From NCBI GenBank assembly GCA_900544205.1, contig UQUG01000005.1, positions 5,670 to 69,669 on the forward strand: 64,000 bases of DNA, given 5' to 3'. This DNA is from an uncultured Collinsella sp. (GTDB lineage Bacteria; Actinomycetota; Coriobacteriia; Coriobacteriales; Coriobacteriaceae). A program made the position numbers and the translations under genes. This document shows, in pieces, positions 19,136-27,149 of the stretch. Under the pieces are notes generated by a model, which worked only from the letters and a program-made list of their open reading frames with translations, did not search any database and was not told the origin of the DNA. The number at the start of each line of letters is the position of its first letter. The first letter of the stretch is position 1.

Positions 19136-21013
19136 ATGGGCGCATTGATTCGAGAGTTCAGGTTATTAGATGTGACACGTGCTGTTTTGCTGTTTGCAGC
19201 AAGCATCGCTACGGTGACGTATTGTAGTGGTTCCTTCGACCTGTTTCCATCAGTCTTGGCATGTGTTGCGATAATCGCATCATTGGTTAATTACAATAAG
19301 TTTGCGTGCAGGGATTTTGCATTTCCGTCGGTTGTTGGTAGAGCTTGCTGCTTAGTGATTTCCCTTGTTTTTTCGTTTGTTCTTGTGCTGGGAGCGCATA
19401 TTCGTGTGACTGAACCGGTGATTGCCGGCGGGATTTACGAGAACTATATTGAGCCGTATTCCGCGATTGATTTTGTTGCTTTTTGGGTGATGTCGGCGCT
19501 GGTTTTTTGGGTCTTGTCGGTGCTTGTTCAGCTGTCTTGTCGTTGCCGCTGCTGTGTTTTCTGCAATGACTCGCTGCGGACTAATGATGGTGACTCGTCC
19601 ATTCGACTCCTATCTGTTGCGGTCCGTGCTCTAGTGATATTTCTTTTGTATCTCCCGTTCTTCCTGAGGTATTGTCCCGGCCTGTTTTTTGGGGATACCT
19701 TCTCGTCGTTCGCTCAGATTATGGGGTGGAACCCTTTGAGCAACCATCATCCGGTTGCATTCACCATGATGATGGCTGCTTGTATCAAAATTGCAGGCCT
19801 CATGGGGATGAGCCCTTCGGTGGGCGTTGCCTTGCTAACGGTGCTTCAGATGGCCTGTGTTGCCAGCACGTTTGGCTATCTTTCAATTTGGGTGACTTCC
19901 CGCTTGGGGGTCTCCTCTCGCTGGTCTTGGCTGCTAGTAGTCTATTTTGGCTTGTCACGGTATTGCGCTCTTTATTCTGTGGCGCTTTGGAAAGACCCGT
20001 TGTTTTCCTGCTGTCTTGTCTTGATGGTGACCATGCTTGCCGATGCCGTCACGGGAAAGGATTCCCGGTCGAGCGCGTTGCGTTTGCTCTTTTTTGGTGC
20101 CCTAGCGTTGGGCGTTATGCTTCTACGGAATAACGGTTTGTATATTTGCGCTGCGCTATTCGTGGTGCTTGCGATAGTTGTAGCTTTGGGCCGACTCGGC
20201 TGCATTGCCCCGATGAAACCTGCCTCTCGTTTGACCGTATCTCTTGGATTTGCGCTTGTCACATGCTTGGTTATTACGGGGCCCGTGTACTCGGCTCTGG
20301 GCGTTGTTCCATCGGAGGATGTTGAGTCAGTGGGTATTCCGCTTGCTCAGATGGCTCGCGTTGCCGCGCTCGATGGCGGAATGTCCGAGTCCGACCGTTC
20401 TTATATGAACGAGCTGCTCCCGCTTGATCGTTACAAAGAGGTTTACCACCCCAGTATTATCGATCCGCTTAAATGGAACGATGACTTTAATTCGGACCAT
20501 TTAAAGGATGGATTCTGGGCTCATTGGGCCTCGATGCTTTCGCGTAACCCTTCGATATACTTTGAGGCGTGGGAACTGCAGACGTTTGGTTTTTGGACCC
20601 CAAATGTAAAGGGTGCTGACGGTCTGCCTGAAAACTTTCTCATGGGCGTTCCGTATAACCTTGCGGCCGACGCAAAGGCTTCTACGGGAGTTACATTTCG
20701 TAACTTGCTTGCGCCCCTTGGCGATGATGTTGATGTGGCGATTGGACTGAGCGCTTGGTCTATTCCTGGCGCCGTTGTCTTTTGGTTGCTCATGTTTTCG
20801 ACAGCACTGTTGGTGTCTTGTGGTCGCGCAAGGTTTGCTTTGCCGCTTTTGCCATTTTTGTTGTTGTACGGGACGCTCTTTATTGCCAGTCCTATTTGGT
20901 ACTGGCCTCGTTATATCGTGGCTGCTCAATTTGGTCTTCCTGCCGTGCTTGTGGTGGTCGCTCGCGGCATGCTGTCTGATGGAAGACGTCCCGAAAACGA
21001 TGTTGTGGGATAG
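19136..21013 (+). CDS. Large polytopic membrane protein, DUF6020-like
   Basis: The protein has about 625 residues and some twelve hydrophobic helices. An in-frame ATG at 19085 overlaps the start of the divergent gene, so ATG 19136 is preferred, though its ribosome site is weak. Two features stand out. A PGLFFGDTFSSFAQ segment near residue 180 is followed by NHHPV, and a WKDPLFS segment lies near 283. An acidic residue after the first outer helices, His-His-Pro and Trp-Lys-Asp are the pattern I associate with DUF6020 proteins, thought to be GT-C-like. Medium GC separates it from the high-GC rfb block. A role in assembling or transferring the polysaccharide is inferred from the neighbouring exporter. 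Confidence 0.6.
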   Translation: MGALIREFRLLDVTRAVLLFAASIATVTYCSGSFDLFPSVLACVAIIASLVNYNKFACRDFAFPSVVGRACCLVISLVFSFVLVLGAHIRVTEPVIAGGIYENYIEPYSAIDFVAFWVMSALVFWVLSVLVQLSCRCRCCVFCNDSLRTNDGDSSIRLLSVAVRALVIFLLYLPFFLRYCPGLFFGDTFSSFAQIMGWNPLSNHHPVAFTMMMAACIKIAGLMGMSPSVGVALLTVLQMACVASTFGYLSIWVTSRLGVSSRWSWLLVVYFGLSRYCALYSVALWKDPLFSCCLVLMVTMLADAVTGKDSRSSALRLLFFGALALGVMLLRNNGLYICAALFVVLAIVVALGRLGCIAPMKPASRLTVSLGFALVTCLVITGPVYSALGVVPSEDVESVGIPLAQMARVAALDGGMSESDRSYMNELLPLDRYKEVYHPSIIDPLKWNDDFNSDHLKDGFWAHWASMLSRNPSIYFEAWELQTFGFWTPNVKGADGLPENFLMGVPYNLAADAKASTGVTFRNLLAPLGDDVDVAIGLSAWSIPGAVVFWLLMFSTALLVSCGRARFALPLLPFLLLYGTLFIASPIWYWPRYIVAAQFGLPAVLVVVARGMLSDGRRPENDVVG

Positions 21014-21102
21014 TTTTCCAGTTTCGCAATGCCGCCTTCCGGTACTAGGAGCGGGTCTATACTGTTCGTTTGTCAACGATTACGAGTAAAGGAGTTGCAT
21101 CC

Positions 21103-21948
21103 GTGTCGGATCAGACAAAGCAACAAGAAACTCGCAGTCTGCCTGCGACGTTTGCTAAGAACGAATTTGAGAAGGATGCGTTTATCCTTCGTCAGCTGGT
21201 TACCAAGGATTTTAAGATCAAGTACCGCCGTAGCGTTCTGGGCGTCGCATGGTCGGTGCTCAACCCGCTGCTGATGATGATTGTCATGGCAATCGTGTTC
21301 TCGACGATTTTCGCCCAGGGCCGAAATGGCTCGATTACGCCCGAAATGTATCCGCTGTACTTGATCGTGGGTAACGTTACCTTTGCCGTGATGTCCGAGT
21401 CCACGAACCAGGCACTGACGTCCATCGTGGGTGCGGCTCCGCTGCTTAAGAAAGTTAAAGTGCACCGTTGGGTTTTTCCGGTGCAGAAGGTGCTCTTCTC
21501 GCTGGTCAACTTTGCCTTCTCGCTGGTCGCCGTCGCCATCGTTATGCTGTGGTTCCGCGTTATGCCTTCTTGGCACCTGATTCTGCTGCCGGTTTGCCTG
21601 CTGCTGCTTATGTGCTTCTGCATGGGCCTGGGCATGATGCTCTCGGCCCTCACGGTCTTTTTCCGCGACGTTATGCATCTGTGGAGTGTTGTCATCACGG
21701 CTTGGACCTATATCACGCCCATTTTCTGGACTACCGACTTTATCGTTCAGATGCCTCATCTTGTTCGTATTTTGGTTTACGCGAACCCCATGTATAACTA
21801 TCTGCAGTTTATGCGTGATATCTTCCTGTTCCAGACTACGCCCTCGCTTATGACGTTTGGTATGTGCGTCGCTTGGGCGGTCCTTGCGCTTGTTATTGGC
21901 TACACCGTGTTCCATAAGTCCGAGCGCAAATTTATCCTCTACATCTAA
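21103..21948 (+). CDS. ABC-2 polysaccharide exporter permease (Wzm/TagG type)
   Basis: The start is GTG 21103, eight bases after AAAGGAG. An earlier TTG at 21070 is unlikely. The 281-residue membrane protein has an N-terminal amphipathic segment (LVTKDFKIKYRRSVLGVAWSV), characteristic of Wzm/TagG/RfbD permeases, and then six helices with FFRDV near residue 190 and YANPMYNYL near 228. With the ATPase gene downstream it forms an exporter for lipid-linked polysaccharide or teichoic-acid-like polymer. The genes lie 11 bases apart and share a transcription unit. The rhamnose, GT2 and YfhO genes nearby suggest a rhamnose-containing cargo. Confidence 0.92.
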   Translation: MSDQTKQQETRSLPATFAKNEFEKDAFILRQLVTKDFKIKYRRSVLGVAWSVLNPLLMMIVMAIVFSTIFAQGRNGSITPEMYPLYLIVGNVTFAVMSESTNQALTSIVGAAPLLKKVKVHRWVFPVQKVLFSLVNFAFSLVAVAIVMLWFRVMPSWHLILLPVCLLLLMCFCMGLGMMLSALTVFFRDVMHLWSVVITAWTYITPIFWTTDFIVQMPHLVRILVYANPMYNYLQFMRDIFLFQTTPSLMTFGMCVAWAVLALVIGYTVFHKSERKFILYI

Positions 21949-21959
21949 GGAGTGCTGTG

Positions 21960-22727
21960 ATGACTGAATCTGTTGTTGATTACAGCGAGCAGCCACTGGC
22001 TGTCGAGGTCGACGACGTCACCATGATCTTTAACATGGCGTCCGAGTCGCTGACCAACCTCAAGGAGTACTTCATTAAGCTTGCCAAGCACGAGCTGTTC
22101 TTTGAGGAGTTTAGGGCGCTCAAGCATATCTCGTTCGATATTCATCGCGGCGAAGTTGTCGGTCTGGTTGGCACTAATGGTTCCGGTAAGTCTACGATGC
22201 TCAAGATTATCGCTGGCGTGCTTGAGCCTAGCGAGGGCAGCGTTAAGGTGCACGGTAACATCGCGCCGCTGATTGAGCTTGGTGCCGGCTTTGACCCCGA
22301 GTTGACCGCCCGCGAGAACATCTATCTGAACGGTGCTCTGCTCGGCTATACCAAGGAGTTCATCGATGCCAACTTTGACGGCATTATTGAGTTCGCTGAG
22401 CTGCAGAACTTTGTCGATATGCCGCTTAAGAACTTCTCCTCGGGCATGGTGGCGCGTATCGCCTTTGCAATCGCGACGATTACCGAGCCCGATATTCTGA
22501 TCGTTGACGAGACGCTGTCCGTCGGTGATGTGTTCTTCCAGCAGAAGTGCGAGGCCCGCATCCAGCACTTTATCCAGAGCGGCGACGTGACGGTTCTGTT
22601 CGTTTCGCACTCCATGGAGCAGGTTGAGCGCATTTGCCAGCGTGCCGTTTGGATTGAGAAGGGCGACCTTCGCATGGACGGCCCGGTCGATATGGTCTGC
22701 AAGGCGTATCGTGAGCAGTTCAACTAG
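21960..22727 (+). CDS. ABC polysaccharide exporter ATPase (Wzt/TagH type, no C-terminal carbohydrate domain)
   Basis: ATG 21960 is preferred over the adjacent GTG 21957 because AAGGAG lies seven bases upstream. The 255-residue ATPase has Walker A GTNGSGKST near residue 73, a Q/E loop LIELGAG that is diagnostic for polysaccharide exporters, an ABC signature reading FSSGM, and Walker B ILIVDE followed by a SVGD loop. The SHSMEQV switch His lies near 219. It ends right after the nucleotide-binding domain and so lacks the sugar-reading C-terminal domain of some Wzt proteins. Length and motifs agree with TagH/RfbE enzymes that energise export of a finished, undecaprenyl-linked polymer. Confidence 0.93.
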   Translation: MTESVVDYSEQPLAVEVDDVTMIFNMASESLTNLKEYFIKLAKHELFFEEFRALKHISFDIHRGEVVGLVGTNGSGKSTMLKIIAGVLEPSEGSVKVHGNIAPLIELGAGFDPELTARENIYLNGALLGYTKEFIDANFDGIIEFAELQNFVDMPLKNFSSGMVARIAFAIATITEPDILIVDETLSVGDVFFQQKCEARIQHFIQSGDVTVLFVSHSMEQVERICQRAVWIEKGDLRMDGPVDMVCKAYREQFN

Positions 22728-22781
22728 GTTATAATTACTTGCGCCTGACAGGCTTGCGCTTGCTTGGGCGTGCTGTTATTT

Positions 22782-22858
22782 GCTCCATTAGCTCAGTTGG
22801 ATAGAGCAGGGGACTTCTAATCCCAAGGTCGACGGTTCGAATCCGCCATGGAGCACCA
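22782..22858 (+). tRNA. tRNA-Arg (anticodon TCT)
   Basis: The 77 bases fold into a complete cloverleaf with an encoded CCA end. Acceptor GCTCCAT pairs with ATGGAGC, the D stem is GCTC/GAGC, the anticodon loop is CTTCTAA, and the T arm holds TTCGAAT. A TATAAT-like box lies at 22730-22735. A terminator follows. It reads AGA codons, which are rare in the GC-rich genes here. Confidence 0.95.
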
Positions 22859-22868
22859 TCGTTTATTA

Positions 22869-22898
22869 AGCCCGGACCGCTTGATGGTCTGGGCTTTT
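22869..22898 (+). terminator. Terminator after tRNA-Arg(TCT)
   Basis: AGCCCGGACC and GGTCTGGGCT form a ten-base stem with one G-T pair around a seven-base loop, followed by a T run to about 22899. It lies eleven bases after the tRNA. Confidence 0.88.
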
Positions 22899-22961
22899 TC
22901 GTCTTGTATGCTGCTGGAGCCGAGCGCGAGCAAGCCGCTACTGTTCGTTGGGGTTGGCATT

Positions 22962-23399
22962 TTACTTTTCGAGACGCTCCCTCAGCAGCTCTAGTGCATG
23001 GGCGTAGCCCTGCAGGCCCTCGCCGGTGATGGTGGCGAAGCAGGCAAGGCACGCGTAGCTCACCTGGCGGAAGTCTTCACGGGTCTCGACGGCGCTGATG
23101 TGGACCTCCACAGCCGGGATGGCGACGGCTTTGAGCGCGTCCAGGATCGCCACGCTCGTGTGCGTGTAAGCCGCCGGGTTGATGACGATGCCGTCGACCT
23201 TGCCGTAAGCCTCCTGGATTTTGTCGACGATGCTGCCCTCGTGGTTGGACTGGAAGACCTCGACCTCGTCAAAGCCCTGTGCGGCGCCTGCCTCCTGGCA
23301 GATCTGGACCAAGCGGTCGTAGTTGTCGCTGCCGTAGATGCCTGGCTCGCGAATGCCGAGCATGTTGAGGTTGGGGCCGTTGATGACGAGTGCTTTCAT
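22962..23399 (-). CDS. aroQ: 3-dehydroquinate dehydratase, type II
   Basis: ATG 23399 begins MKALVINGPNLNML, the standard type II start, so the longer upstream frame is not used. The 145-residue protein shows the catalytic Tyr in PGIYG near 24, QSNHEGSIVDKI near 49, NPAAYTHTSVAILDAL near 72, and EVHISAVETREDFR near 97. It converts 3-dehydroquinate to 3-dehydroshikimate, the third step to chorismate, and forms dodecamers in this family. It is the last gene of the minus-strand aromatic cluster. It is separated from aroE-aroK by a terminator-like palindrome, so it may have its own promoter. Confidence 0.96.
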   Translation of the reverse strand: MKALVINGPNLNMLGIREPGIYGSDNYDRLVQICQEAGAAQGFDEVEVFQSNHEGSIVDKIQEAYGKVDGIVINPAAYTHTSVAILDALKAVAIPAVEVHISAVETREDFRQVSYACLACFATITGEGLQGYAHALELLRERLEK

Positions 23400-23440
23400 G
23401 GTTGCTTCCTTTGCGGTTGAGCGGGCGGTGCGGCGGAATG

Positions 23441-23482
23441 AAAACCACCACAAAGGTGCCTGTCCCCTTTGTGGTGGTTTTT
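23441..23482 (-). terminator. Perfect 16-base palindrome between aroE-aroK and aroQ, terminator or REP-like element
   Basis: Bases 23441-23456 are the exact reverse complement of 23466-23481, with a nine-base loop. On the minus strand the stem is followed by a TTTT-CATT stretch, so it can end the aroE-aroK transcript two bases after its stop codon. The stem-loop core reads GGGGACAGGCACC on the minus strand, a core I recall from dispersed REP-like palindromes. It may therefore be a mobile-type repeat that works as a terminator. Confidence 0.8.
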
Positions 23483-23483
23483 G

Positions 23484-24734
23484 CTAGAGGGCTGGTGGAA
23501 GGGTGTCGAGGACGGCGGCCGCGGTGTTGGCGGCGCAGTCGCGTGAGTCGATGATGTGGTCGGCCCAGGCGCGGTAGCGCGGCATACGCTGCTCGGCCAG
23601 CTTGTCGATACCATCGCGGGCAGTGATGGGGCGTCCCTTGTGGGCGAGTTCGTCAAGCTTACGGTTGAGCATCACAATCTGGCTGTTCTGGTGTAGCAGC
23701 GGGTAGTTCTCGTCGCGCGTGACCACGCCGCCACCCGTGGAAAGCACCAGGCCGCTGCGCTTGGAGATGTCGGCTAGCGCCGCCGTCTCCTGCTCGCGGA
23801 AGGCCACCTCGCCGCGCTCGACGATATAGTCGGCGCAGGGCATGCCTAGACGATCCTCAAGTGCGCGGTCCAAGTCGATGTGCTCGCGACCCGTGAGCTG
23901 GGCGATCTGCTCTCCTACGCGGGTCTTGCCCGAACCCGGCATACCGATCAGGGCGATGTTCTGCTCGCGGCGGGACAGGCGCTCCGTTACGTCCAGGATG
24001 CGCTCGCGCGGGGTAATCTGGCCGGTATAACGCTCGACAGCCTGTGCCGCCTGTGCCACAAGCATGAGCAGGCCACCGATGCAGGGGATACCGCGGCGCT
24101 CGGCCTCGAGCATGAGTCCCGTGCGGGCGGGGTTGTAGACGATGTCGATGACCCCCTTGAGCGCGTCAAGTCCTTCGAGCATGCAGGGGGCGTCGGGGCA
24201 GTGGGGGAACATGCCGGCAGGCGTGCAGTTGACGAGCAACGCGGCATCTGATTGCTGTGTGATGTTGTCGTAGTTGACCTCGCTTGTGCGGCCGACGGGC
24301 ACGACGATGGCACCCAGGTCGCCAAGCACCATGCTGGCCGTGGTGCCGGCACCGCCGGTGGCGCCGAGCACGAGGACCTTCTTACCGGCAACTTCTACGC
24401 CCAGCTCCTCGACCAGGCACCGAAAACCAAAGTAGTCGGTGTTGTCGCCGCGCAGGCGGCCATCGGGCAGGCGCGTGATGGTGTTGACGTTGCCCATGCG
24501 CTCGGCCAGCGGGCTCAGCTCGTCCAGGTATTCCATGACGGCACGCTTGTAGGGGATGGTCACGTTGGTGCCTTCCCATTCATCGCCCGTCATAAAAGCC
24601 TCGAGATCCTCGGGCTCGCGCTCAAAACGCACGTACTTGAGCCCAGCGAGCTCTTTGTAGATGGTCGGGGTGTAGCTGTGGCCCAGCACGCGGCCCAGCA
24701 CGCCGTAGGGGCGGGTTGCGACGGTATCGGTCAT
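23484..24734 (-). CDS. aroE-aroK: Fused shikimate dehydrogenase / shikimate kinase
   Basis: This 416-residue protein contains two consecutive shikimate-pathway enzymes. Residues 1-255 are AroE: NVTIPYKRAV with the catalytic Lys near 63, GDNTDYFGF near 96, and an NADP-binding GATGGAGTT near 124. Residues 260-416 are AroK: P-loop GMPGSGKTRVG near 268, DLDR near 291, the shikimate-binding FREQE segment near 316, and STGGGVV near 333. The fusion should channel 3-dehydroshikimate to shikimate and then to shikimate 3-phosphate. ATG 24734 lies immediately after the pheA stop, so translation is coupled. Such fusions occur in Coriobacteria, but most bacteria keep the genes separate. Confidence 0.95.
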   Translation of the reverse strand: MTDTVATRPYGVLGRVLGHSYTPTIYKELAGLKYVRFEREPEDLEAFMTGDEWEGTNVTIPYKRAVMEYLDELSPLAERMGNVNTITRLPDGRLRGDNTDYFGFRCLVEELGVEVAGKKVLVLGATGGAGTTASMVLGDLGAIVVPVGRTSEVNYDNITQQSDAALLVNCTPAGMFPHCPDAPCMLEGLDALKGVIDIVYNPARTGLMLEAERRGIPCIGGLLMLVAQAAQAVERYTGQITPRERILDVTERLSRREQNIALIGMPGSGKTRVGEQIAQLTGREHIDLDRALEDRLGMPCADYIVERGEVAFREQETAALADISKRSGLVLSTGGGVVTRDENYPLLHQNSQIVMLNRKLDELAHKGRPITARDGIDKLAEQRMPRYRAWADHIIDSRDCAANTAAAVLDTLPPAL

Positions 24735-25880
24735 CTAGAGCACCTCCGTATAGCTGCCAAAGTAGGTGAAGCTCTCGCACACGTCGTCGATTGAGTCGAG
24801 CAAGTCGTCGAGGGCCTTGCTGCCAAAGGGGCAGTCCAGGTCAAAGTAGAACATAAACTCAAAGTCGTGCCCGGGGATGGGGCGGCTCTCGAGCTTGATG
24901 AGGTTGATGTTGAGGGCGTAGAAGCGCTCGAGTACGCGATAAAGCGCGCCCGGCTCATTGGCCGTGGTGATCATGAGCGAGGTACGGTTGGCACCGGGAT
25001 AGACGCGCGGTTCGCGACTGATGACGACGAAGCGCGTGTAGTTGTTGTCCGAGTCCTGGATGTTGGGCTCCAGCACCTCGAGGCCATACAGCTCGGCACA
25101 GCTGCGCGAGGCGATGGCGGCGACATCGGTGCGCTCGGAGTTGGCGACCATCTCGGCCGACATAGCGGTGTTGGGGTACTTGGTGGCATGCAGTCCGTGG
25201 TCCTCGATAAAGCCGGCGCACTGGGCAATGGCTTGGCCGTGGCTGTAGACCTCGCGCACGTCGGCGAGCTTGGTGCCGGGTTTGACGAGTAAGTTGTGGT
25301 CGATTTTGAGGCGCAGCGAGCGCACGATATGGAAGTCGAACTGTGCAAGCAGGTCGTAGACGGCGTTGACCGATCCGGCAGTTGAGTTTTCGATGGGCAA
25401 CACGCCAAACTCGCAGAAGCCGTCGCGTATGGCGCGCATAACGCCCTCGAAGGTCTCAAAGAAGGCGATATCGGGCACGTCGAAGAGCTTGCACGCGGCG
25501 ATCTGGCTGTAGGCGCCTTCGACGCCCTGGCAGGCGACGGTGGCCGTCTGGGGGAAGGGCGTGTCAAAGGCTGCAGCCGTGGCGCGGGCCTTTTGCGACA
25601 CCGTGATGCCCTCGAGCTCGTTGATGTAGCGCTGCTGCTCGGCCTTGCTCATGCTCATGAGGAGGCGGAACAGAGTGATGGTCTGGGCCTCATAGCGCTC
25701 GGGTGCGCGGCTGGCGAGATTGTTGAGCTTGGAGCGTTCGCGGGCGGGGTCAAAGACGGCCTTGCCCATCTCGATCTTGGATTTGGCGACTTCGGTGGCA
25801 ATGTCCATACGCTCGACAAAGCTGTTGAGCAGTGTGGTGTCGATGCCATCGATGGCCTGGCGAATATCGGCAAGGTCCAT
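24735..25880 (-). CDS. pheA: Chorismate mutase / prephenate dehydratase (P-protein)
   Basis: The start is ATG 25880 behind AAAGGGG. The frame is open further upstream only through the inverted-repeat element. The 381-residue protein has an AroQ-type chorismate mutase at about 1-90 (an Arg near 7, an ERMDIATEVAKSK helix, and Arg/Glu residues further on). A prephenate dehydratase domain at about 110-285 holds CQGVEGAYSQ, ENSTAGSV and the NYTRF motif. A C-terminal ACT domain at about 297-375 carries EPGALYR and LIKLESRP, the phenylalanine-binding elements. It commits chorismate to phenylalanine and should be feedback-inhibited by Phe. It lies 170 bases after aroC, with the repeat element in between. 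Confidence 0.96.
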   Translation of the reverse strand: MDLADIRQAIDGIDTTLLNSFVERMDIATEVAKSKIEMGKAVFDPARERSKLNNLASRAPERYEAQTITLFRLLMSMSKAEQQRYINELEGITVSQKARATAAAFDTPFPQTATVACQGVEGAYSQIAACKLFDVPDIAFFETFEGVMRAIRDGFCEFGVLPIENSTAGSVNAVYDLLAQFDFHIVRSLRLKIDHNLLVKPGTKLADVREVYSHGQAIAQCAGFIEDHGLHATKYPNTAMSAEMVANSERTDVAAIASRSCAELYGLEVLEPNIQDSDNNYTRFVVISREPRVYPGANRTSLMITTANEPGALYRVLERFYALNINLIKLESRPIPGHDFEFMFYFDLDCPFGSKALDDLLDSIDDVCESFTYFGSYTEVL

Positions 25881-25908
25881 GGAGACCCCTTTCGTGAATC
25901 GTTGCCTG

Positions 25909-26035
25909 GGGTAGTTAATTTGGGACGGGGCTATTTTAGCTACCCTCTGACTGTCGACGAATCGATGGGTGCCAGGGTAAATATCAACTGGCATATGGGG
26001 GGAGCTAAAATTGCCCCGTCCCAAATTAACTACCC
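25909..26035. repeat. 127-base inverted-repeat element in the aroC-pheA gap
   Basis: Bases 25909-25930 are the exact reverse complement of 26014-26035, and the match continues inward for 13 more bases with two mismatches. This gives arms of about 35 bases and a 57-base centre. The outer core reads TTAATTTGGGACGGGG. There is no gene in it and no clear target-site duplication. A shorter relative of the left arm lies at 51648-51674. The layout suits a MITE-like or REP-doublet element, or a long hairpin in the aro mRNA. Confidence 0.88.
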
Positions 26036-26050
26036 TTGGGGTGAGGTGGG

Positions 26051-27148
26051 TTAGCGCTGGGCGGCGTCCTCGAGGAGGGCGTCCCAGATGGCGAGCGCCG
26101 CGGCTGCTTCGGCTACGGGGACGGCTCGTGGGACGATGCAGGGGTCGTGGCGGCCGTGGACCGAGAGCTCGGCATTTTCCATAGCGTCCATGTCCACCGT
26201 CTGCTGCTCGCGGCCGATGGAGGGCGTCGGCTTTACAGCCATGCGCCACATGACGGGCGCGCCGGTGGAGATGCCGCCTAAGATGCCGCCGGCGTTATTG
26301 GACTCGACTTCGATCTCGCCGGTCTCGGCGTCGATGCGATACGGATCGTTGTTTTCGCTGCCGCGCATGGCGGCCACGGCAAAGCCCATGCCAAACTCCA
26401 CGCCCTTTACGGCGGGGATGCCAAAGGCGATGTGCGCGATGCGGTTCTCGATACCGTCGAACATGGGGTCGCCGATGCCCGCGGGCAGGCCGTAGATGCC
26501 GCACTCCACGATGCCGCCGATGCTGTCGAGCTCATCGCGCGCGGCCAGAATCTCCTCGCGCATGCGACCGGCAGCGGCGGCGTCAATGCACGGCAGGTCG
26601 TTCGTAAGGATCGCCTTACGATCGGCCTCGCGATAGACCATGTCGTCCATGGGCAGGTCGGAGATGCCGCCGATTTGCGCGACGTGCGCCATGACCTTGA
26701 TGCCACGGGCCTCGAGTGCCTGCAGCGCAATACCGCCGGCGATGCACAAGGGAGCCGTTAGGCGGCCGGAGAAATGCCCGCCGCCGGCGACGTCGTGCAT
26801 GTTGTGGTACTTCACACGCGCCGGGTAGTCCGCGTGCCCGGGGCGGGGCTTGCGGCGCAACTCGGAGTAATCCTTGGAGCGCGTGTTGGTGTTCTCAATA
26901 ATCGCTGCGATGGGTGCGCCGGTGGTGTGTCCATCGACCACACCGGCGATGATATGCGCGGCGTCGGCCTCGCGACGTTTGGTCGCGGTCTCGTCGCGAC
27001 CGGGGGCGCGACGGTCAAGGAAGGCCTGCAGCTGCTCCTGGTCCACGGCGATACCTGCCGGAATGCCATCGAGCGAGCAGCCGATAGCGGGGGAGTGCGA
27101 CTGGCCGAAGATGCTTAAGTGCAAGACGTTGCCAAAGGTCGAGGACAT
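26051..27148 (-). CDS. aroC: Chorismate synthase
   Basis: This 365-residue protein has the family start GNVLHLSIFGQSHSPAIG. It has the FMN-site segments RPGHADYPARVKY near 100 and DVAGGGHFSGRLTAP near 117, the latter in place of the more usual GGRSSARET. RMAVKPTPSIGREQQTV lies near 305 in the C-terminal part. The HFSGRLTA variant also occurs in clostridial enzymes. It makes chorismate from EPSP using reduced FMN. One base separates its start from the end of aroA upstream. The operon continues into pheA after the inverted-repeat element. Confidence 0.96.
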   Translation of the reverse strand: MSSTFGNVLHLSIFGQSHSPAIGCSLDGIPAGIAVDQEQLQAFLDRRAPGRDETATKRREADAAHIIAGVVDGHTTGAPIAAIIENTNTRSKDYSELRRKPRPGHADYPARVKYHNMHDVAGGGHFSGRLTAPLCIAGGIALQALEARGIKVMAHVAQIGGISDLPMDDMVYREADRKAILTNDLPCIDAAAAGRMREEILAARDELDSIGGIVECGIYGLPAGIGDPMFDGIENRIAHIAFGIPAVKGVEFGMGFAVAAMRGSENNDPYRIDAETGEIEVESNNAGGILGGISTGAPVMWRMAVKPTPSIGREQQTVDMDAMENAELSVHGRHDPCIVPRAVPVAEAAAALAIWDALLEDAAQR

Positions 27149-27149
27149 G

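Noticed and set aside
25881..26249. Extended pheA start upstream through the repeat element
   Set aside because: The chorismate mutase domain begins at ATG 25880 with a clear ribosome site. The upstream frame runs through the inverted repeat into aroC.
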